Positions 44,411-51,742 of a DNA stretch of 64,000 nt are shown piece by piece. Position numbers and translations under genes: made by a program. The notes beneath the pieces are model-generated. The model ran no database searches. It was not told the DNA's origin and saw nothing but the letters and a program-made list of their open reading frames with translations. Position 1 is the first letter of the stretch, and every line of letters begins with the position of its first letter. Location: contig CANPYZ010000002.1 of the NCBI GenBank assembly GCA_947589035.1, positions 1-64,000 of the forward strand, written 5' to 3'. Source of the stretch: an uncultured Clostridia bacterium (lineage in GTDB: Bacteria; Bacillota; Clostridia; Oscillospirales; Ruminococcaceae).

Positions 44411-45772
44411 TTATGCAGGTGTTTCCGCTGTTGTTAAATTGCTGACCCAGATGCCTTTTTGAATTAGTATCCAGCCGACGATCACTTTAATAATATCTGC
44501 CGCCTGAATAATTGTATAAATGGCTAAAATCGGAATAGCTGTATACCGGCAAAGCAGGAAAGAAACCGGAACAGGAATTACCCATGAATACACGCTGTCG
44601 AACAAAAAGGTAATCAATGTTTTTCCACCAGAACGCAAAGTGAAATATAATGCATTCAGCAAGCCCTGCACTGGAAAGAAACAAGCTGTGATAATAATGA
44701 ACCATTTTCCATAATTCCGAATTGTCGGAGTAGTTTCATAAAATTCAGGGAAAATTCCGGACACGGCAATTAAAATTATGGTTAATCCGACACTGATTCC
44801 ACCCGTGAATAACATTAGCCGGAAAGCATCTTGTTTAGCTTGTTCGAATTGTGAAGCTCCTAATGTCTGACCAATAAGAATACCTACAGCCGTTCCGAGT
44901 GCAACGAAAACAACATTCAGCATATTGCAAAGGGCGTTGGAAATGTTCAAACCGGCGACAATATCCAGTCCACGTTGAGAATATGCCTGTGTCATTGCAG
45001 CAATACCGCCCGCCCAAAGAAATTCATTCAGGAAAATGGGAAAACTTTTCGGAAGAATTATGCGAACAAGAGAAACAGGAACTTTCATTGTATGATAAAT
45101 TTTCTGATGATTCTGACCAATTGCCCAAAGTGTAACAATTAAGCATTCAGCGAACCTTGCTGCAACAGTAGCAATTGCCGCACCTTTCACGCCAAGGGCA
45201 GGAAAACCGAAATTTCCGTAAATCAATATCCAATTCAGAAGAACATCCACAACAACAGAAACGATTCCGGCGGTCATGGGTTTTATGCTGTCACCAACTT
45301 CTCTTAAACTGCTTGCATAAATTTGTGTAATGACGAAAGGCACAAGCCCAATCAGCATAATATGCAGATATTGCAAGGCGAATTGCATTGTTAAAGCGGG
45401 GTCAGCCTCCTGACTTTCCCCTTGTAAGTAAAATTCCACTAATGACTGACCGGAAAATAGGAAAATTAAAAATCCTAATAATACGACAAAAAAGCCAATC
45501 CAATGTTTCAGGCGGAAAACATTTCGCACACCGTCCATGTCTTTTTTTCCGAAAAATTGTGCGCCGTAAATTCCAGGACCGGACAAACCGCCGAAAACTG
45601 CAAGATTGAACACGAAAATTAACTGACCGCCGATAGAAACACCCGTCATTGCTTCTGTGCCGAGTTTCCCGACCATAATATTGTCTACCAGACTGACCAT
45701 ATTTGTGATACCGTTCTGAATCATCATAGGAACAGCCAAAGAAAAAGCTCGTTGATAGATAGATTGTTTCAT
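44411..45772 (-). CDS. MATE-family multidrug exporter
   Basis: 453 aa, twelve predicted membrane helices in two related halves (first SLAVPMMIQNGITNMVSLVDNIMVG; second half FPIFLNEFLWAGGIAAMTQAYSQRG). It exports cationic compounds, driven by Na+ or H+; substrate unknown. ATG 45772 with GGAGGAAA upstream. Not obviously co-transcribed with its neighbours. Confidence 0.92.
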   Translation of the reverse strand: MKQSIYQRAFSLAVPMMIQNGITNMVSLVDNIMVGKLGTEAMTGVSIGGQLIFVFNLAVFGGLSGPGIYGAQFFGKKDMDGVRNVFRLKHWIGFFVVLLGFLIFLFSGQSLVEFYLQGESQEADPALTMQFALQYLHIMLIGLVPFVITQIYASSLREVGDSIKPMTAGIVSVVVDVLLNWILIYGNFGFPALGVKGAAIATVAARFAECLIVTLWAIGQNHQKIYHTMKVPVSLVRIILPKSFPIFLNEFLWAGGIAAMTQAYSQRGLDIVAGLNISNALCNMLNVVFVALGTAVGILIGQTLGASQFEQAKQDAFRLMLFTGGISVGLTIILIAVSGIFPEFYETTPTIRNYGKWFIIITACFFPVQGLLNALYFTLRSGGKTLITFLFDSVYSWVIPVPVSFLLCRYTAIPILAIYTIIQAADIIKVIVGWILIQKGIWVSNLTTAETPA

Positions 45773-45809
45773 TTAAAAATTTTTCCTCCAGATAATTAAA
45801 TTTTTCAAA

Positions 45810-46427
45810 TTATGAAATAAAATGCGTGAACACATGGGGTTCTGTTTCAGGAAGACCGAAATTTTCTTTTCCGAGGGCGATACTTTTCATTAAGAAAATC
45901 ATATTTCGGGCTAAAACACGCATAGTTTGTTTTCCCTCCTCATCAGAAAACGCTTCTCCCTGTGTCCGTCCGTGAATGCTATTCCAGTACTGACTGGAAA
46001 CAACCGGCATACCGGAAATAGTAAAATATTTATTCAATTCGTCGAATGTTGCGGAACAGCCCCCACGGCGTGCGCAGACAACACTTGCGCCGACTTTCAT
46101 TGTTTTGTCAAAATTCGTGCTGTAGAAAAGCCTGTCTAAAAAAGCAATCAATGTTGCATTTGCGGAGGCGTAATAAACCGGACTGGCAGCAACAAGTCCG
46201 TCAGCCTCCTGAAATTTAGGGGCGGCAATATTTACCGCATCTTCGAATACACATTTTCCGGTTTTGGCGCAGTTTCCGCAAGCGATACAGCCCCGGATTG
46301 ACTGATTGCCAATTTAAAGCAGTTCAGATTCAATATTTTCTTTTTTGAAAATTTCGGTCATTTCCTGAAGCGCAATGCTTGTATTTCCGTTCGGGCGTGG
46401 ACTGCCGTTAATGAGTAACACTTTCAT
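45810..46427 (-). pseudogene. Flavodoxin-family NAD(P)H reductase with one nonsense codon
   Basis: Reading from ATG 46427 (AAGGAGAA upstream) gives MKVLLINGSPRPNGNTSIAL, the FMN-binding start of these proteins, then an in-frame TAA at 46316-46314 (codon 38), then IRGCIACGNCAKTGKCVFEDAV and the rest of a normal 205-residue protein ending in FTHFIS. No frameshift is seen. A CAA-to-TAA change would restore LLQIGNQ, the usual sequence. It is likely a recent pseudogene, unless the stop is read through or is a sequencing error; a restart at ATG 46151 would lack the FMN site. Confidence 0.88.
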
Positions 46428-46467
46428 CTTAAAAATTTCTCCTTTCAATATTAAAGACGACTACATT

Positions 46468-46496
46468 ATTATAACACATGCAGAAAATCTTGTCAA
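46468..46496 (-). promoter_or_regulatory. Promoter of the flavodoxin-like pseudogene
   Basis: Minus strand: TTGACA (46496-46491), 17-bp spacer, TATAAT (46473-46468). Confidence 0.85.
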
Positions 46497-46582
46497 GAGT
46501 TTTTCAAGCGAGTGTTTCAGCAAAGTAATTAAAATTATAAATAATAATAAAATAAAAAAAAAAAAAAAACAATCTAAAACCC

Positions 46583-46611
46583 TTGACAAGCAATAAAAAA
46601 AGTGCTATACT
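46583..46611 (+). promoter_or_regulatory. Promoter of the repeat-bearing lipoprotein gene
   Basis: TTGACA (46583-46588), 17-bp spacer, TATACT (46606-46611). A 16-nt run of A lies just upstream (46554-46569) and may act as an UP element or vary in length. Confidence 0.85.
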
Positions 46612-46630
46612 AATAGCAGAGGTGATTGAT

Positions 46631-47035
46631 ATGTTGAATCGTAGATTCAAAAAAAGTTCAATTTTGTTGTCAGCAGTTTTATTAGTAGCAGTTGGATGTA
46701 TTTTTACAGGATGTCAGCAGGAGGAAGCAGCAGCAGAAAATGTTCAGGAAAATGCAGAAATCATTACTGAACAAGAAGAACAACCTTCTCTTGTGGCAAT
46801 TTCACCTGATGAAAACAAGGAAAATTCTGCTTACATCATAGAACAGTCTGATGAAGGCAATGAAGAAATTGCAGAGGAAACAGAAGAATCTTCCTTAGCG
46901 TTAGTTCCTGTGGAAGAAAATGAAAATGCATATGAAGTCGATGAAGAAATTACAGAGGAAGCAGAAGAGCCTTCTTTAGCGTTAGTTCCTGTAGAGGGAA
47001 ATGAAAATGCCTATTATGTAACAATAGCAGAATGA
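46631..47035 (+). CDS. Lipoprotein with acidic tandem repeats
   Basis: 134 aa. A signal with lipobox FTGC is followed by three repeats of about 30 residues. Two are very alike, EESSLALVPVEENENAY and EEPSLALVPVEGNENAY; the first copy is more diverged (EQPSLVAISPDENKENSAY). Strongly acidic (Glu-rich), likely extended on the surface. Function unknown. ATG 46631 has AGAGGTGA upstream. Confidence 0.75.
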   Translation: MLNRRFKKSSILLSAVLLVAVGCIFTGCQQEEAAAENVQENAEIITEQEEQPSLVAISPDENKENSAYIIEQSDEGNEEIAEETEESSLALVPVEENENAYEVDEEITEEAEEPSLALVPVEGNENAYYVTIAE

Positions 47036-47041
47036 AAAATT

Positions 47042-47124
47042 TACCGTCTTGCCATGTGGCAGGGCGGTTTTTAATGTTCAGGCGTACTTGACAAATTCAA
47101 AAAAAAGTGCTAAAATAGAAATAA
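47042..47124 (+). repeat. 83-bp direct repeat, copy 1 (terminator plus promoter)
   Basis: It holds a terminator (ACCGTCTTGCC/GGCAGGGCGGT stem, then T5) followed by a promoter: TTGACA (47088-47093), 17 bp, TAAAAT (47111-47116). It matches 47886-47968 with three differences. Confidence 0.92.
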
Positions 47125-47165
47125 GGAGTAATCCGGTAATTTTTCAATCTGAAAGGAGAATTATT

Positions 47166-47471
47166 ATGGCAACGTTGCAAGTGCATATAGATGCAGAAAA
47201 AAAACAATTGTTTGATGAATTTTGTGATCATTTAGGAATGAGTACAGATACGGCGATTTGTCTTTTTGTTAATCAAACATTAAGAGAGCAAAAAATCCCC
47301 TTTGAATTGACCGTTTTACCAGAACAGAATTTTAAATTAAAGGGTTCTGTTCAGAGAATCGGTGCAGGAGTTGGGATTCTTCCGCCCTTACCTGAAAATT
47401 TTGATGAAATATTTGATGCTATGGATAAAGAAATTGAAGCAGATTTTGAAAGTGATAGTGATTTGATATGA
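47166..47471 (+). CDS. RelB/DinJ-type antitoxin
   Basis: 101 aa. The N-terminal ribbon-helix-helix (MATLQVHIDAEKKQLFDEFCDHLGMSTDTAICLFVNQTL) is typical of DinJ/RelB antitoxins; the C-terminal half (GVGILPPLPENFDEIFDAMDKEIEADFE) is acidic and would wrap around the toxin. Its stop overlaps the toxin ATG by 4 nt. It is preceded by the promoter in repeat copy 1, so it probably represses it. Confidence 0.88.
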   Translation: MATLQVHIDAEKKQLFDEFCDHLGMSTDTAICLFVNQTLREQKIPFELTVLPEQNFKLKGSVQRIGAGVGILPPLPENFDEIFDAMDKEIEADFESDSDLI

Positions 47472-47878
47472 AAGTATTACTTGACACGCATTTGCTGTTA
47501 TGGACATTGATGGATTTTTCAAAACTTCCGGAAAAAGCAAGAAAAATAATCAATGATGTAAATAATGAAATTTATTATAGTATTATTTCATTGTGGGAAA
47601 TAGAGCTTAAACGTGTCAATAATCCTGTTATCTTTCCATACACAGCAGAGGTTATTGAAAAAATTTGTCATGAAAAAACAGATTTTCATTTATTACAACT
47701 TACGCAGGAAAGTATCTATCAGCTTGACAAATTACAAAGACCAGAATCCGTCCCCAGACATAAAGACCCGTTTGACCGTATGTTGATTTGTCAAGTACTT
47801 GCAAAAAGAGATATGTTATTTTTGACACATGATTCTTTACTTGGTGATTATAATGTATCTAATATTATAATTTGTTGA
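47468..47878 (+). CDS. PIN-domain toxin (VapC-like)
   Basis: 136 aa. PIN nuclease acidic residues: Asp in LLDTHLLLW, Glu in SLWEIELKR near 42, and HKDPFDRMLICQ near 101 with FLTHDSLLGDY near 118. Such toxins cleave specific RNAs, commonly tRNA. Pairing a VapC-type PIN toxin with a RelB/DinJ-type antitoxin is less common than VapB or Phd partners. Confidence 0.9.
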   Translation: MKVLLDTHLLLWTLMDFSKLPEKARKIINDVNNEIYYSIISLWEIELKRVNNPVIFPYTAEVIEKICHEKTDFHLLQLTQESIYQLDKLQRPESVPRHKDPFDRMLICQVLAKRDMLFLTHDSLLGDYNVSNIIIC

Positions 47879-47885
47879 AAAGTTT

Positions 47886-47968
47886 TACCGTCTTGCCGTG
47901 TGGCAGGGCGGTTTTTAATGTTCAGGCATACTTGACAAATTCAGAAAAAAGTGCTAAAATAGAAATAA
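47886..47968 (+). repeat. 83-bp direct repeat, copy 2 (terminator plus promoter)
   Basis: The second copy terminates the toxin operon and gives asnS the same promoter (TTGACA at 47932-47937, TAAAAT at 47955-47960) with the same 17-bp spacer. Confidence 0.92.
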
Positions 47969-47992
47969 TCTTTATTCAGAAAGGAAATGACT

Positions 47993-49363
47993 ATGCAACA
48001 TATTGATATTAAGGAAATTATGGAAAAACCGGAATACCTGCACCAGAATGTCACTGTCTGCGGCTGGGTCAGAACTTCCCGAAATTCTAAAACAATGGCG
48101 TTTCTTGCCTTGAATGACGGCACATGTCTGCCACATTTGCAAATTGTCATTGATAAGGCACAGGGCGTTGCTTATGAAGAAGCTATGCCTGTTGGTACTT
48201 CCGTAAAAGTCATTGGTGAAGTCGTGGAAGGGCAGAATGGCGGAGTAGAAATTAATGCGCAGGAAATTTCAATTTTAGGGAAATGCCCCTCTGAATATCC
48301 TTTGCAGAAAAAACGTCATACATTGGAATTTTTAAGGACAATGCCGCATTTAAGAGGGCGGACGAATACGTTTCATGCGGTGATGCGGGTACGTTCTGTT
48401 TTAGCAAGGGCAATTCACCAATATTTTCAGGACAGAAATTATGTCTATGTGAACACGCCGTTAATTACCGGAAGTGACTGTGAAGGCGCAGGCGAAATGT
48501 TTCAGGTGACAACTTTAGGATATGCGCCGGAATTTCAAAGCGAAGAAGAATATTATGCAGCGGATTTCTTCAACAGAAAAGCCGGTTTAAGCGTTTCCGG
48601 ACAGCTGGAAGGCGAAATGGCAGCTATGGCAATGGGGAAAATTTACACATTCGGACCCTCATTCCGTGCGGAAAACAGCAACACGCCGAAACATTTAGCG
48701 GAATTTTGGCATATTGAACCGGAAGTGGCTTTCATGGAATTGCCGGAAGTAATTGCTCTTGCGGAAGATATGATTAAATTCGTCATTCGTCAGGTATTAG
48801 ATACTTGTCCGAATGAAATGAAATTTTTCGACCAGTACGTGGAAAAAGGCTTAATTGCCCGACTGGAAGAATTGATTTCTCATGAATTTGCAGTTTGTGA
48901 ATATACAGAAGCAATTCGCTTATTGCAGGAATCCGGAGAAAAATTTCAATATCCTGTGGAATGGGGCTGCGATTTACAGACGGAACACGAAAGATATATT
49001 TCTGAAAAAGTATTTCACAAGGCAGTATTCGTGACAAATTACCCGAAAGAAATTAAATCTTTCTACATGAAACAAAATGCTGATGGGAAAACCGTTGCGG
49101 CAGTGGATTTACTTGTCCCGGGCGTTGGGGAAATTATCGGCGGAAGTGAACGGGAATATGATTATGACAAACTCATTGCGGAAATGAATGCAAGAAATAT
49201 GAATCTTGCGTTGTATCAGGATTATTTGGATTTAAGAAAATACGGCTCTGTGCCGCATGGGGGATTTGGTTTAGGGTTTGAACGGTTGATTATGTATGTT
49301 ACCGGAGTACAAAATATTCGTGATGTGATTTTTTTTCCGAGAAGTGCTGGTTATATCCGTTAA
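47993..49363 (+). CDS. asnS: Asparaginyl-tRNA synthetase
   Basis: 456 aa class IIb synthetase. It has an N-terminal OB-fold anticodon domain (VTVCGWVRTSRNSKTMAFLALNDG) and catalytic motifs 2 (SFRAENSNTPKHLAEFWHIEPE) and 3 (GFGLGFERLIMYVTG), the latter two marking AsnS over AspS by the absence of an AspS insertion and the presence of SGQLEGE. The ATG at 47993 is favoured over 47987, which leaves too little room behind AAAGGA. Confidence 0.95.
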   Translation: MQHIDIKEIMEKPEYLHQNVTVCGWVRTSRNSKTMAFLALNDGTCLPHLQIVIDKAQGVAYEEAMPVGTSVKVIGEVVEGQNGGVEINAQEISILGKCPSEYPLQKKRHTLEFLRTMPHLRGRTNTFHAVMRVRSVLARAIHQYFQDRNYVYVNTPLITGSDCEGAGEMFQVTTLGYAPEFQSEEEYYAADFFNRKAGLSVSGQLEGEMAAMAMGKIYTFGPSFRAENSNTPKHLAEFWHIEPEVAFMELPEVIALAEDMIKFVIRQVLDTCPNEMKFFDQYVEKGLIARLEELISHEFAVCEYTEAIRLLQESGEKFQYPVEWGCDLQTEHERYISEKVFHKAVFVTNYPKEIKSFYMKQNADGKTVAAVDLLVPGVGEIIGGSEREYDYDKLIAEMNARNMNLALYQDYLDLRKYGSVPHGGFGLGFERLIMYVTGVQNIRDVIFFPRSAGYIR

Positions 49364-49364
49364 A

Positions 49365-49541
49365 ATGAATGTAAATAAATTTTTCGTTTTGCTTGTTCTG
49401 GCTGTTTTAGTGTTTTCCGGAAAATATTTCGGGAAAGCAATTAATAAAATTTTCAGGCTGTTAGAAACGATTTTCATTTTATTTGTGCTATTTTTAATGA
49501 TTAGTTATGTGATTAACGGAATTACACATGGCTATGGATAA
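49365..49541 (+). CDS. Small membrane protein after asnS
   Basis: 58 aa with two hydrophobic segments (FFVLLVLAVLVFSG and TIFILFVLFLMISYVI) separated by a short basic stretch (KYFGKAINKIFR). The start lies one base after the asnS stop; the ribosome-binding site is weak, so coupling with asnS is likely. No family recognised; coding status is plausible rather than certain. Confidence 0.5.
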   Translation: MNVNKFFVLLVLAVLVFSGKYFGKAINKIFRLLETIFILFVLFLMISYVINGITHGYG

Positions 49542-49585
49542 TTAAAAAAAATAAGTTTTTTTCTTGAAAAATTTTGAAAAAAAAC

Positions 49586-49614
49586 TTGACAAACAGAAAC
49601 AGATATGCTATAAT
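49586..49614 (+). promoter_or_regulatory. Promoter of asnA
   Basis: TTGACA (49586-49591), 17-bp spacer, TATAAT (49609-49614). Confidence 0.88.
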
Positions 49615-49633
49615 AATTACAGTCATAAGAACA

Positions 49634-49677
49634 AAGGCGTTCCTGATTGCATAGCAATAGGGAACGTCTCTTTTTTA
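49634..49677 (+). terminator. Terminator-like hairpin in the asnA leader
   Basis: GGCGTTCC and GGAACGTC arms with an inner GATTGC/AGCAAT helix, then a TCTTTTTT run, 20 nt into the transcript and before the ribosome-binding site. It would stop transcription before asnA unless relieved, so it looks like an attenuator. No T-box or leader peptide is visible. Confidence 0.7.
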
Positions 49678-49699
49678 TTATACGAAAGGAATTGATATT

Positions 49700-50710
49700 A
49701 TGTCAAAAAGTCTGATTTTGCCGGAAGGGTACACTTCCGCATTAACGCTGAGAGAAACACAGCACGCTATTAAATATGTCAAGGATTTATTCCAGCAGAC
49801 ATTGTCTTTTGCGCTGACACTGGACAGAGTTTCCGCACCGCTGATTGTGCAGAAAGGGAACGGCATCAATGACGACCTCAACGGCGTGGAACGCAAGGTA
49901 GATTTCACGATTAAAGAAATCGACAAAGAAGCAGAAGTGGTTCAGTCTCTTGCTAAATGGAAAAGAATGGCTCTTTATCGTTACGGCTATAATCCTGGGG
50001 AAGGCATTTACACGGACATGAACGCCATTCGTCGGGATGATGATACAGACAATATGCATTCCATTTTTGTTGATCAGTGGGACTGGGAGAAAGTCATTAC
50101 CTGTGACCAGCGGACAATTGATTTTCTGAAAGAAACCGTGAAAAATATTGTCAAGGCGATTGTGTTCACTAAACGGAAAGTGAATTTGCGTTATCCGATA
50201 TTCAAGACAACAATCAAAGAAGAAATTTATTTCGTGACAACGCAGGAACTGGAAGACAGATTTCCGGACAAAACGCCGAAAGAACGTGAAGACTTAATCT
50301 GCAAAGAACACAAGACCGTGTTTATTATGCAGATTGGCGGAAAACTGAAAAGCGGAGAACGTCATGACGGACGTGCGCCGGACTATGATGACTGGGCATT
50401 AAACGGAGATTTATTTTTCTGGAATGATGTTTTGCAGAAAGCGATTGAAATTTCTTCTATGGGCGTGCGTGTTGATGAAACTTCCTTACAGAGCCAGCTT
50501 GCGGAAGCAGATGCATTAGACAGAAACAAATACGAATATCATAAAATGATTACTGACGGCACATTGCCTTTGACGATTGGCGGCGGTATCGGGCAGTCAA
50601 GACTTTGCATGTTCCTGTTAGAAAAAGCCCATATCGGAGAAGTGCAGGCTTCTATCTGGTCTGAAGAAATGATTCAGGCATGTGCAGAACATGGCATTAC
50701 ATTATTATAA
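49700..50710 (+). CDS. asnA: Aspartate-ammonia ligase (asparagine synthetase A)
   Basis: 336 aa, the family length. It makes asparagine from aspartate, ammonia and ATP in a class II synthetase-like fold. Motifs: VSAPLIVQKGNGINDDLNGVERKVDF near 55, SLAKWKRMALYRY near 90, DQWDWEK near 120 and GGGIGQSRLCMFLLEKAHIGEVQASIW near 295. It sits beside asnS, a logical pairing for asparagine supply and charging. ATG with GAAAGGA upstream. Confidence 0.96.
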   Translation: MSKSLILPEGYTSALTLRETQHAIKYVKDLFQQTLSFALTLDRVSAPLIVQKGNGINDDLNGVERKVDFTIKEIDKEAEVVQSLAKWKRMALYRYGYNPGEGIYTDMNAIRRDDDTDNMHSIFVDQWDWEKVITCDQRTIDFLKETVKNIVKAIVFTKRKVNLRYPIFKTTIKEEIYFVTTQELEDRFPDKTPKEREDLICKEHKTVFIMQIGGKLKSGERHDGRAPDYDDWALNGDLFFWNDVLQKAIEISSMGVRVDETSLQSQLAEADALDRNKYEYHKMITDGTLPLTIGGGIGQSRLCMFLLEKAHIGEVQASIWSEEMIQACAEHGITLL

Positions 50711-50763
50711 TTTAAATTATAATTTAAAAATTTGACTCTTTTCTATCTTCTGAATTGGTAAAA

Positions 50764-50797
50764 GAATTGCTGTGCGGAATCTGTGCAGCAATTCTTT
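50764..50797 (+). terminator. Terminator of asnA
   Basis: AAAGAATTGCTG and CAGCAATTCTTT arms; the 3' arm ends in TCTTTG. Confidence 0.85.
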
Positions 50798-50879
50798 GTG
50801 AATATGCATAAAAATTAAACAAGTGAATTATGATTATTTAACAAAGATAAAATTTTTCAAAAATTTTTGAAAAAAACTA

Positions 50880-50908
50880 TTGACATTTCCGAGAAGTTGT
50901 GCTATAAT
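50880..50908 (+). promoter_or_regulatory. Promoter of the candidate large RNA
   Basis: TTGACA (50880-50885), 17-bp spacer, TATAAT (50903-50908). No protein-coding frame follows for 800 bp. Confidence 0.85.
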
Positions 50909-50914
50909 AAAACC

Positions 50915-51739
50915 ATGATAAAGATTGCAATCTAAAATCAGAAACCGTATACTTTCCGGAAGTGAAAGTAAATTTACAGATAATCCTACTTAACAGAGTA
51001 AACAATTTCTGTTGAATATGTGGGTGTTCTGTCAGGAGGGGTTTAACAGTTACAACATTTCTATGAAATTAAAATGTTGTAATAAAGTATTGACTTTTGT
51101 ATTTGCGATACAAAAAAATTGACTGCATAGCCAAAACAAATGTTGTTAATGTGTACCGATACGTTAGTCGGGAATTTACGCCTTCGGAGTGTTATACCAA
51201 ACGTGAGTAGAAATTGCTTGCGATTTCAAAAGCGGACACGTTGAACAAGGAATGAAACATAAAAGTTTGCTTTATAACTTTTTATAAGTTTTCAGTAACG
51301 GCGGAACCAATGGAAGAGACAAGTTCACAGCAGCAGACGGTTTCGTCTGTCGCAGGTAAGTGATTCAGGTGAGAATCAGACTGGAAAATTAAATTTAAAT
51401 TATTTCCGTTCTGTTCCCTGAAAAGTTTTTACTGCAAATCAATTCTGCGATAAGCCGGAATAAGTCAATTTCAGATTATGCTTGTTCGTTTCAATGCCGC
51501 ATGTCTGAAATGTTGCTAAGGTTTAAATGGCGAAAGAAACTTTCTATATAGTGCGTGTTTTTTGAATTTAAATAGAAAGTTGTTGATGCTTATGAAAAGT
51601 GACAATGTGCTGAATAAACCATAGTAAGAAAGGCAGTGTGTCCGATGCACAGTTAAGCTCCTGTAAGCCCGTTAAGGGTGCGGATAACGACAATTGAATA
51701 AAAAATTACTCCCGATGAATTATATATCGGGAGTTTTTC
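50915..51739 (+). ncRNA. Candidate large structured RNA split by a transposon remnant
   Basis: It runs from the consensus promoter to an intrinsic terminator (ACTCCCGAT and ATCGGGAGT arms, T5) without a gene. After removing the 255-bp element the RNA is about 570 nt. Helices seen: TACTTTC/GAAAGTA (50950-50956/50964-50970), AACAGA/TCTGTT (50992-50997/51008-51013), CAGACG/CGTCTG with a GTTT loop (51334-51349), TGATTC/GAATCA near 51361-51378, and AACTTTCTAT/ATAGAAAGTT (51538-51547/51572-51581). It does not show RNase P, tmRNA or SRP signatures. Length and rumen-type host would suit ROOL RNA, but I could not verify this. The insertion may inactivate it. Confidence 0.6.
51047..51301 (+). mobile_element. 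tnpB-less derivative of the TnpB transposon (255 bp)
   Basis: Left end CAGTTACAACATTT with hairpin (ACAACATTT/AAATGTTGT). From 51120 the sequence contains the end of tnpB (TTGACTGCATAGCCAAAACAAATG matches CATTGCATAGCTAAAACAAATG at 91-112) and then the right end shared with 120-270. So it is an internal deletion that removed tnpB except its last codons. It lies inside the candidate RNA. GGGG precedes the left end and CGG ends the right, as in the IStron. Confidence 0.8.
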
Positions 51740-51742
51740 TGT

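Noticed and set aside
46554..46569. Poly-A run as a gene feature
   Set aside because: A homopolymer of 16 A upstream of a promoter; at most an UP element or a variable tract.
49615..49699. T-box riboswitch for asnA
   Set aside because: The leader is only about 80 nt and lacks the conserved T-box sequence.
40131..51046. TTTAA as the insertion target for all copies
   Set aside because: TTTAA precedes CAGTTA at 40126 and 51042 and also occurs before the IStron, but alignment of left ends suggests TTTAACAG is part of the element; the GG-joint model explains the GH9 frame better.
50915..51739. RNase P RNA, tmRNA or SRP RNA
   Set aside because: No GAGGAAAGTCC-type, tmRNA-end or SRP Alu motifs are visible in either part.
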